Assembly: GCA_018670825.1 (NCBI GenBank)
Contig: JABHIW010000166.1
Coordinates: 1-39,832, forward strand
Length of the DNA: 39,832 nt
Source of the DNA: Candidatus Scalindua sp.
Lineage (GTDB): Bacteria > Planctomycetota > Brocadiia > Brocadiales > Scalinduaceae
Reading direction: 5' to 3'
Of this stretch, positions 16,626-23,430 are shown in pieces. Position 1 is the first letter of the stretch; each line of letters begins with the position of its first letter. Made by a program: the position numbers and the translations under genes. The notes beneath the pieces are model-generated. The model saw only the letters and a list, made by a program, of their open reading frames with translations. It had not been told where the DNA came from and searched no databases.

Positions 16626-16850
16626 TCAAACACAACCAAAAGAGTGAAATTCTGGTAAAACCCCTTCTGGTAGAGATGAATTATCATAATAACGTTTTGC
16701 AGTGTTTATCTTCTCAACTTCATATGAATGTTCATTGACTAATCTATTGATGGCCGCTTTGTTAGTCTGTTCTGCCTTCTTAATTTCTTCTGAGGTCGCA
16801 TACCAGCAGTACCAGTTAATAAAGTTTCTTTTATCCAGGTTATTTTCCAT
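16626..16850 (-). CDS. Small protein C, NFINWYC family (unrecognised)
   Basis: This 74-residue protein is a near copy of small protein B (core KRNFINWYCWYATSEEIKKA, tail YYDNSSLPEG, ending GCV). ATG 16850 has GAAAGGA 11 nt upstream; the longer GTG/TTG-type extension to 16892 is not needed. Unlike A and B it is preceded by a sigma-28 site, inside a stretch duplicated from in front of fliC. Its former partner fliD has decayed, yet this frame stays intact and its substitutions against B are mostly conservative. That suggests it is still under selection on its own, perhaps acting on flagellin. The function is unknown. Confidence 0.75.
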   Translation of the reverse strand: MENNLDKRNFINWYCWYATSEEIKKAEQTNKAAINRLVNEHSYEVEKINTAKRYYDNSSLPEGVLPEFHSFGCV

Positions 16851-16866
16851 TTTTATATAATCCTTT

Positions 16867-17075
16867 CTATTTTGCCTTGAGTAAACTTCCAACTGAACAT
16901 ATCATCGGCCAGCCTTTAAAAGACTTTAGTATAAATATGAAAAAAACTAAATATGTTGCTATAATTTTTAGATATGTTTTCATATAGTAGGGTATTAAAA
17001 ACGATTTTATACTTTTTATTGGGAATTTTTTTCTGGTCTGATCCTATCTCAGGTTTAGAATTGCCATAAGTTTTT
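16867..17075. repeat. Duplicated fliC upstream region, copy 2
   Basis: This stretch aligns with about 18688-18893 upstream of fliC. Shared elements include ATATCATCGG, AAAAGACTTTAGT, CTTTTTAT, GGGTAT-like sequence and the closing CATAAG. It carries the sigma-28 promoter used by small protein C. The remaining gap to 17360 holds only the fliC terminator. Confidence 0.6.
16902..16928 (-). promoter_or_regulatory. Sigma-28 (FliA) promoter for small protein C
   Basis: The minus strand reads TAAA (16928-16925), 15 bp, then GCCGATGA (16909-16902). The consensus is TAAA-N15-GCCGATAA, so there is a single mismatch. The predicted start is about 45 nt before ATG 16850. Confidence 0.75.
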
Positions 17076-17271
17076 CTGGCACACACTTTATATAAATGTG
17101 AAACTATTACGCGTAAATAAGCATGGTTAACGCAGCAATAATGATATTGTTGATTGAAAAAAGCATAAAAAGGGAAGAGTAACGATTGAGGAATTAAGTG
17201 CTTGGAAGGTGTCCCTGGATGTTTACTTAATATCGTAATAGATTATACTTTAGAAATATAATCTATTTATA

Positions 17272-17313
17272 TAAAAAGAAGGGGAGAGTGTATCGTATCA
17301 CTCCCTCCCCTTC
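17272..17313 (-). terminator. Rho-independent terminator of fliC
   Basis: On the minus strand, GAAGGGGAGGGAGTG pairs with CACTCTCCCCTTC (13 bp with a 2-nt bulge), followed by TTTTTAT. It lies about 50 bp after the fliC stop. Confidence 0.8.
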
Positions 17314-17360
17314 TCATTTAAAAATTCATCATAAAAACTGATCAATACTTTCTGCTATGC

Positions 17361-18503
17361 TTATCCGAGCAGACTTAGTACTGACTGTGGTGACTGGTTA
17401 GCCTGTGCAAGCATTGAAGTACCAGCTTGTAACAGTATCTGGTTCTTGGTAAAGTCCACTGTTTCAAAGGCCATATCCGCATCTTTGATAACTGAATTTG
17501 CCGCACTCAAGTTTTCAACCGTACTTGCAAGGTTAGCAGATGCAAATCCGAACTGGTTTTGAGTTCTACCAATAACAGCACGAGCATTTGCTAGTGTATC
17601 AATAGCAGTATCAATAGATGCTAAAGCTGTCTGAGCACCAGATTGAGTAGACACATCAACATCTGCATTTAAGCCAGCAGCTCCAGCTGTCAAGTTGGCC
17701 AATGAGAAACTGATTTTGTTATTGGCGTTATTTTCATATCCAACCTGGAATGAAGATGATGTAGAATCTGCGGTTGTCATAGTACTGAGTACACCATCGC
17801 TCATACCATCAGCTGTGTATGCTGAATTTACGGTAACCTTGATACCAAGGTTAGAAAAGTCCAGCGTTGAAGTATTCATCCCGGTTTGAGCAGCGCCTAG
17901 AGATACTGACTGTGAAGTTGTACCGTCTGAAATTGTCATAGTGTTATTTCCAGCTGTAGCTACGGATATTGAATATTCTGTACCGGCTGCAGCATTGGAT
18001 ACATCTACATTAGTTACACCATTAGCTGATGTTAAACTACCATGACCACCTGCACCTGAACTAACACCAAGCGCACCAAAGTTGCCATCTATCAATGAAG
18101 AGCCTGAGTACTTTGTTGAACTGGCAATTCGTGATATTTCACTTTCAAGATTGTTAACTTCACTTGAAATATTTGCACGGTCGGTTTGACCTGTATTACT
18201 GGATGCAGCTTGCGTTGAAAGTTCCTTCATCCTCTGCAAGATGTTTGTAATCTGGTCAGCAGCACCTTCTGCAACCTGCAGTAGTGAATTTGCCTCAGAT
18301 GCGTTTCTTCCCGCCTGCTGCAAACTCTTTATTTGTGATTTAAATCTCATAGATACAGCAAGACCAGCTGCATCATCAGATGCTTTGTTAATTCTGAAAC
18401 CTGATGATAGTTTTTCCAGTGATTTTGATAGACCAGCATCGGCGATTTGAAGATTTCTGTGTGAGTTAAAAGCGGCGATATTACTTTGTATTCTTAATCC
18501 CAT
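17361..18503 (-). CDS. fliC: Flagellin
   Basis: This 380-residue protein has canonical flagellin ends. The N-terminal D0/D1 is at 1-140 (SNIAAFNSHRNLQ, LEKLSSGFRINKASDDAAGLAVS, QRMKELSTQAAS). The C-terminal D1/D0 is at about 290-380 (IDTLANARAVIGRTQNQF, MLAQANQSPQSVLSLL). The middle (about 145-290) is a short, Ser/Thr/Gly-rich variable domain without Cys, well suited to O-glycosylation. It is exported by the flagellar type III system and polymerises into the filament. ATG 18503 has a strong GGAGG 8 nt upstream. The sigma-28 promoter is over 200 bp away, so the mRNA would have a long leader with two hairpins. A clear terminator follows. The only intact flagellin gene in the window, monocistronic, about 1.2 kb from the glycosyltransferase run. 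Confidence 0.96.
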   Translation of the reverse strand: MGLRIQSNIAAFNSHRNLQIADAGLSKSLEKLSSGFRINKASDDAAGLAVSMRFKSQIKSLQQAGRNASEANSLLQVAEGAADQITNILQRMKELSTQAASSNTGQTDRANISSEVNNLESEISRIASSTKYSGSSLIDGNFGALGVSSGAGGHGSLTSANGVTNVDVSNAAAGTEYSISVATAGNNTMTISDGTTSQSVSLGAAQTGMNTSTLDFSNLGIKVTVNSAYTADGMSDGVLSTMTTADSTSSSFQVGYENNANNKISFSLANLTAGAAGLNADVDVSTQSGAQTALASIDTAIDTLANARAVIGRTQNQFGFASANLASTVENLSAANSVIKDADMAFETVDFTKNQILLQAGTSMLAQANQSPQSVLSLLG

Positions 18504-18723
18504 TTTCTAATCCTCCTGATTGTTGTGTAGGGCATTATTTAATGCCAGCTACAGCAGTTTTTTAAAAATTGCGCCGATTTGTCTTTCTTGACAAATCCGA
18601 CAGTACAAAAACAAATTTTACAACCTTAATTCAGACATTATTTGGTCTTCGCGTATAGTTCTTTACCTCCTTCGTTAGTTGAAATTTTTATTTTGTTTTG
18701 CAGTTAACTTCTTACTGAATATA
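18504..18723 (-). promoter_or_regulatory. Long structured fliC leader
   Basis: Between the sigma-28 site and the start codon, the leader has an inverted repeat GGCATTATTTAATGCC (18531-18546) and a hairpin GATTTGTC/GACAAATC (18576-18597). There is also an isolated GGAGG (minus strand, near 18668) with no open frame after it. Post-transcriptional control is possible; no known riboswitch was recognised. Confidence 0.35.
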
Positions 18724-18893
18724 TCATCGGTCAGTCTTCAAAAGACTTTAGTGCAAATTCAGAAAAATTTTGAAAAATATTACTATATTTACGGAGTATT
18801 TCTATATAGGGGAATTGTGAGAGAAAGGAGTTATGCTTTTTATCGGGGTATTTTTTGCTGTTTTGATGTCAACAGGAACTTTGGGTTGTCATA
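18688..18893. repeat. Duplicated fliC upstream region, copy 1
   Basis: This is homologous to 16867-17075 over about 200 bp, with scattered substitutions. It contains the fliC sigma-28 promoter. The sequence beyond the promoter (18751-18893) is also shared, so the duplication included non-promoter DNA. Confidence 0.6.
18724..18750 (-). promoter_or_regulatory. Sigma-28 (FliA) promoter for fliC
   Basis: The minus strand reads TAAA (18750-18747), 15 bp, then ACCGATGA (18731-18724). There are two mismatches to GCCGATAA and the spacing is exact. Confidence 0.75.
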
Positions 18894-19004
18894 AGGTCCT
18901 GCCTGCATATACGTTGTATAATTGAACTTGTAATCAGGATATTGATGATTGAGAAAGAGATGAGAGAGACAAGAATTAAGGGATGGGGGCAATGTCATCA
19001 AGTT

Positions 19005-19086
19005 AGATTCTTCATTCCGCTTCGCTACATTCAGAATGATAAGTCAGCATGTCATTCTGAGGAAGGAACGACCGAAGAATCCCGAT
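19005..19086. repeat. Intergenic repeat, GTCATTCTGA type
   Basis: AGATTCTTCATTCCGCTTCG at 19008-19027 is followed by ACATTCAGAATGA and then GTCATTCTGAGGAAGGAACG near 19051, ending GAAGAATCCC. Two units are in inverted orientation. A degraded copy lies at 12274-12310. Nothing else in 18894-19430 looks coding. A plus-strand frame at 19085-19333 has no recognisable protein features. Confidence 0.5.
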
Positions 19087-19440
19087 GTCGGCAACTTTGA
19101 AATTCCTATACACTGAATTAAGAAAAATGTGGAGTGCATCATCCGTGATGATGCTTATTAAAGCAGTAACACGGTTACTGCACTCCAAAAAAGAAGTTTT
19201 GTCTTTAAATGTGAAAATTAAATCTCTTAATTCAATGACATTGGGGGTGGTTTGGGGATTCCCCAAAGCAGAAAGGGGAAATATTATCATTTCTGACCAA
19301 CTGGATCGAAATGTTTCGGTTCAATCAGCATGATTGAACTTGCAATGCTCTGATAGAGAGGATCTTTACAATCGTAGCTTTATTACTGATGAAATACGAT
19401 AAGGCAGTGTACTAGTCGAAGAAAGGAAATTGATCATACT

Positions 19441-19654
19441 CAGCAGTGCCTGGTTAGGTTTTTGCGTGTACTGTTTTTATACCCGATCTGTAGGAAGATA
19501 CGTACGGCGAGGTCATGCCAAAGGCAGATCTGTCCTATGGCACGACTTTAGCCTTACGCTTAATGCACAAAAGCACCTACCCGTCCGAACGGCTTGGCCG
19601 GGCGGGAAGGATTGCCCTACGTGTTACATACTAAAACCTGACCGGACACTGCTG
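19441..19654. mobile_element. MITE-like element with terminal inverted repeats
   Basis: The element is 214 bp. The left end is CAGCAGTGCCTGG then TTAGGTTTTTGCG. The right end, read inward, is CAGCAGTGTCCGG then TCAGGTTTT. The flanks are GATCATACT (19432-19440) and GATTATACT (19655-19663), a likely 9-bp target duplication with one mismatch. The interior is more GC-rich than its surroundings and encodes no transposase. The related copy is at 9238-9390. Confidence 0.6.
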
Positions 19655-19689
19655 GATTATACTATAAATGGGTTAATCCTTTTATTCCG

Positions 19690-21570
19690 TTAACAGGATG
19701 TAACTGAACTTGTAGATGTCGTTTGTATTCTTTCAAGTGCATCAGGATCTAATAGCATTGCAATTTCAATGGAAAACCTGGCAAGAGGTTCGTTTCTTTG
19801 TCCTGATAAGGTAGTTCCAATGTTGATATAAAGATTACTTAAATCTCGTATACTGTTGATTGTCATATTTCTTGAAAGATTAAGGCTCTTCAACAATTCA
19901 TCGCAACTTCTTACGCAACTCTCCGGGTCATTCAGCGATAGGTAAATCTTGCTTAGCCCCAGATGTGCTTCTACCAGATATTTGTTGAATTTTAATATAT
20001 TTAAGAAGCAATCCTTTGCCCTTGCATAATTAGATTCATTTAGATATAGAGAACCCAACCTTAGAAGAACTTCAGGGTTTTCTGAATTTATTGCCATTAT
20101 ATTTTGATAAACATCTTTTGCCTGAACGGTTTTTCCGATTTCCTCATATGCAAAAGCCAGATTGAATAACGCATCAAAATTACTCGGGCTTTTATCAGTA
20201 ACTAATTTAAATGATTTTATTGCCTTCTCAAACTGATTACCTTTTAAGAGGAGGAGACCCCTGTTGTATTGCGCCGGTATTTCATCCGGATAATCGTTTA
20301 ATATTTCTTCAAAGCAGGCTAAGGCCTTATCTGATGCTCCGGACTTTCCATGCATTTCAGCAATGTAATATAAGATATCCTTATTACCGGGATTATATTT
20401 AAGCCCGTCTGCCAAAAACCTTTCTGCTAATTTTAAGTTTTGCTGCGCCTGGAAGTGTTTTCCCATTATGAGATAAGGTTCCCATTTATCATCTGTACTG
20501 TTTACCGCATCTTTTAATGCCTGTTCGCCCTTCTGTTCATCTCCCTGTTCATGATAAATAATAGACAACCGTGCATAGGCCAGGCTCTCCTGTTGCAGTG
20601 TATTGTATGGTATGGTAAGGACACTACTTGTGTCAGATTTAATTGTATTAAGCTGATTTAAATACTTCCCGGTAACGTCAATACATTTATCATACTCTTT
20701 CTGCAGAAAATATATGGATGAAAGCAAGCAATATGCATCAATATAATCAGAATAATAGTTAAGTGCCTTTAATGCATATTTTTCTGCATCCGGCAGATTA
20801 TTTTTACGATAAAAGGCAACACTTGCAGTATAGTATGAAAGCAGTCTAATTTCCGTATCGTTGTCTTGCCGCTCAAACAGCCTGATTGCAGCAAGGGCCT
20901 CATCGATACACTCATCATTTTTTTCTCTATCCAGATAGGAAAGCGATAAGTAGTGGTGAGACAAAGCATTTTCAGGGTCTTCCTTTATTTGCTTCTTTAA
21001 AAGAGCTGCTGTCCGTGCAAATTTCTTATCCATTTGTTCATCACCTTGATTATATCCGTGGTGATATAATTTGATATTCTCTTTCCTTGTTGAGCCTGTG
21101 TATTTCAGTTTATTGTGAACGATACTTTCGTAATGAAAGTCAAGATGGTTTTTGAATATCCTTTCAGAATTGGCAATTGATAGGTTTTTACCATTACTGA
21201 ATTTACTGATTACAGGGATAAGGATCACGTTTGAGCTGTTATCTTTAATAACGTTTCTTAGTTTGTATGCATCTTTCCTTTCTATCTCTTCGTCTGCGTC
21301 AAGTATAAGTATCCAATCACCGGTTGCATACTTCAGTGAATAATTTCTCGCCTTACTGAAACTGTTCTCCCATGCATGGCAGTAAATCTTTGCATTGTAT
21401 CTTCTGGCAATCTCTATAGTCCTATCGGTAGATCCCGTATCTACAATAATTATTTCATCAACATAGCCTTTGACACTCTCCAGGCATGTAGGAAGAAACT
21501 TCTCTTCATCCTTTACAATCATGCAGAGTGAAATGGTTGGATTGCTAATATTTGGGTTAGTATTATTCAT
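19690..21570 (-). CDS. GT2 glycosyltransferase with TPR tail (626 aa)
   Basis: The N-terminal GT2 domain (about 1-230) shows ISLCMIVKDEEKFLP, DEIIIVDTGSTDRTIEIA, FSKARNYSLKYATGDWILIL and the DADEE metal/nucleotide motif. From about 200 to 600 there are TPR-like helical pairs (SHHYLSLSYLDREKNDECID, AQYNRGLLLLKGNQFEKAIK, DALFNLAFAYEEIGKTVQAK, VLLRLGSLYLNESNYARAKD). Such GT2-TPR proteins are annotated as SunS-like or cell-wall glycosyltransferases. They may glycosylate proteins, with the TPRs binding the acceptor, but that is inference. There is no membrane segment. ATG 21570 has no strong ribosome site. It is the last gene of the seven-gene minus-strand run and a paralogue of the next gene. Confidence 0.85.
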   Translation of the reverse strand: MNNTNPNISNPTISLCMIVKDEEKFLPTCLESVKGYVDEIIIVDTGSTDRTIEIARRYNAKIYCHAWENSFSKARNYSLKYATGDWILILDADEEIERKDAYKLRNVIKDNSSNVILIPVISKFSNGKNLSIANSERIFKNHLDFHYESIVHNKLKYTGSTRKENIKLYHHGYNQGDEQMDKKFARTAALLKKQIKEDPENALSHHYLSLSYLDREKNDECIDEALAAIRLFERQDNDTEIRLLSYYTASVAFYRKNNLPDAEKYALKALNYYSDYIDAYCLLSSIYFLQKEYDKCIDVTGKYLNQLNTIKSDTSSVLTIPYNTLQQESLAYARLSIIYHEQGDEQKGEQALKDAVNSTDDKWEPYLIMGKHFQAQQNLKLAERFLADGLKYNPGNKDILYYIAEMHGKSGASDKALACFEEILNDYPDEIPAQYNRGLLLLKGNQFEKAIKSFKLVTDKSPSNFDALFNLAFAYEEIGKTVQAKDVYQNIMAINSENPEVLLRLGSLYLNESNYARAKDCFLNILKFNKYLVEAHLGLSKIYLSLNDPESCVRSCDELLKSLNLSRNMTINSIRDLSNLYINIGTTLSGQRNEPLARFSIEIAMLLDPDALERIQTTSTSSVTSC

Positions 21571-21677
21571 TATTGGTTATCCGGTGAAAGTCCTCGGCGC
21601 ATTTTGTCCGGAGATAACTGCAACCAGGATTTGGTTTTTGAGAAACCAAACCGGAGCATATCCTTAGATTACTTTAG

Positions 21678-23312
21678 TTAATTGTCCATGAAATTGAGCA
21701 TATCTCCCTGGCAAGTTGGTGATCTCCGAGAAATCTGCCTCAACTCTTCGTATATCTTAGAAGCAGTTCCAGCAGATTGAACGTGATTTTCTTCTTCAAG
21801 CCTTTTGCTTATAGAATTAAAGATCTCTGCCAGACCACCCATACTATCCAGTGTCATGTCCCTCGGCATATCCAGGATTTGTAATAATTTATCACAATCG
21901 CCAACTACATCTTCGATATTTCCTTGAGTAACATTAATTTTACAAATGAGCAGTCTTATATCAAATGAAGCGGGTTCTTGATCAACGGCTTTTCTCCATA
22001 TAAGCAGGGTTTCCTCAATATCACCTTTTTGAAATTTGATACGGCCTAAATTGAATAAAGCTTCTACCGAATCCCCATTGATATTTAGTAGCTTTTTATA
22101 TGCATCTTCCGCTTTATCAATATTATTATCCATATAAAAACTACCGAGGAGCATGAGATAATTTTCTGTGTCCATTGACTCCTTCCTCGCTAAATCTATC
22201 TCTAAATTACCCGCTTCGTCCTGGTTGTTAGACAAATAATAAAACCCACGTAATAAATGTATCTTCCATTTATGGCCTATTGTATGATTAATTCTACTGT
22301 TTTGGATCTCTGTTCTTAATTCTCTTACTGAAGATGGGTTTATGATACTATTCCATAAGGTCAGGTAATTCTCAGATGCCTGTATAAAACTTTCATATTT
22401 TTTTTGGTTGTAACAGGCAAAGGAGAGAATACAGTAGGCATCTAAAAATTGATCATCCAGTTCGATTGCCTTAAGGGCATACGTTTCTGCTTTTTCCAGT
22501 TCCCCTTTTTCAAAATATGCAGCACTGACGATATAATAAGAGACCATATAATTTTTTACATTATGTCCCTGTTTTCTCGCAATGCTTAATGCTTTCCTGC
22601 TGTTTGTAATTGCCTCATCATACATTCCCCTGTCCATATATGCATTACCGAGGTACATGTATGGAATAGGATTATGCGGATCTGTCTCTAACTGTTTTTG
22701 AAGTAGCGTACTAGTACGTACAAACTTTTCTTCCATTTTATCTTCAGACAGGTTGTAACCATGATGGATAACACTTAGTGAGGAGTCAAAACATGTACCA
22801 CTGTGCTTTATCATGTTATGAACAATCCCCTCGTAATGCACTCCGTTAAAGTTCCTGAAGAGTCGTATCATCCTTGCATAGCCCTCTTGCGTTGAATTCT
22901 TATATTTATTTTTTATGACAAAAGAAACAGATGAATTATCATTGTCTTTTACCACTTCTTTAAGTATCAGAACATCTGACTCCTGCAACTCCTCATCAGC
23001 ATCAAGAATCAGAATCCACTCACTAGTGGCATAATCCAGCGAATAATTTCTTGCCTTACTGAAGCTGCCTTCCCACGGATGGCTGAAAACCCTGGCTCCG
23101 TAACGTTCCGCAATTTCGACGGTACGGTCTGTTGAACCGGTATCTACAACTATTATCTCATCTACGGCATTCGCTACACTATCAAGACATTGGGGAAGAT
23201 GATGTTCCTCGTTTTTCACAATCATGCATAGAGAGATAGTTCCCTGTTGACACTTTTCCTTTTTATCTGTATAGGTCATTTTCAAATCTTCCTTTTCATC
23301 CGTTAATTCCAC
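21678..23312 (-). CDS. GT2 glycosyltransferase with TPR tail (544 aa)
   Basis: This paralogue of the 626-residue gene has the same N-terminal motifs (ISLCMIVKNEEHHLPQCLDS, VDTGSTDRTVEIAERYGARV, FSKARNYSLDYATSEWILIL, DADEE). The helical repeats are at about 190-500 (YMYLGNAYMDRGMYDEAITN, KAETYALKAIELDDQFLDAY, EALFNLGRIKFQKGDIEETL). The likely role is transfer of a sugar from a nucleotide donor to a protein or carrier; acceptor unknown. The start is ambiguous. GTG 23312 has AGGAG 7 nt upstream. ATG 23279 has AAGGAAG 9 nt upstream and would drop 11 charged residues. It lies between the 626-residue gene (107 nt) and a TPR-GT9 gene (118 nt), all on the same strand. Confidence 0.85.
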   Translation of the reverse strand: MELTDEKEDLKMTYTDKKEKCQQGTISLCMIVKNEEHHLPQCLDSVANAVDEIIVVDTGSTDRTVEIAERYGARVFSHPWEGSFSKARNYSLDYATSEWILILDADEELQESDVLILKEVVKDNDNSSVSFVIKNKYKNSTQEGYARMIRLFRNFNGVHYEGIVHNMIKHSGTCFDSSLSVIHHGYNLSEDKMEEKFVRTSTLLQKQLETDPHNPIPYMYLGNAYMDRGMYDEAITNSRKALSIARKQGHNVKNYMVSYYIVSAAYFEKGELEKAETYALKAIELDDQFLDAYCILSFACYNQKKYESFIQASENYLTLWNSIINPSSVRELRTEIQNSRINHTIGHKWKIHLLRGFYYLSNNQDEAGNLEIDLARKESMDTENYLMLLGSFYMDNNIDKAEDAYKKLLNINGDSVEALFNLGRIKFQKGDIEETLLIWRKAVDQEPASFDIRLLICKINVTQGNIEDVVGDCDKLLQILDMPRDMTLDSMGGLAEIFNSISKRLEEENHVQSAGTASKIYEELRQISRRSPTCQGDMLNFMDN

Positions 23313-23430
23313 CTGAACACTCCTGTGAAAGTTTATATTAGTTAGATTAGAATATTTCTTTCAGCTAAACCCTGTACTCCCTCTTCCACATAAGCAAATA
23401 CCACTTTATTGATTAGCAGGAATTCTATGG

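Noticed and set aside
15837..16850. Small proteins B and C as CsrA or FlaG
   Set aside because: No CsrA beta-strand pattern, and none of the FlaG C-terminal features such as an IRQIP-like motif; the length and motifs differ.
18530..18546. Sigma-54 promoter for fliC (TGGCATTAAATAATGCC)
   Set aside because: GG-to-GC spacing is one base too long, and the sequence is fully explained as a palindrome; a sigma-28 site with exact spacing exists upstream.
19430..19693. Plus-strand frame of 87 codons
   Set aside because: It coincides with the MITE-like element and its ends; no protein similarity is recognisable.
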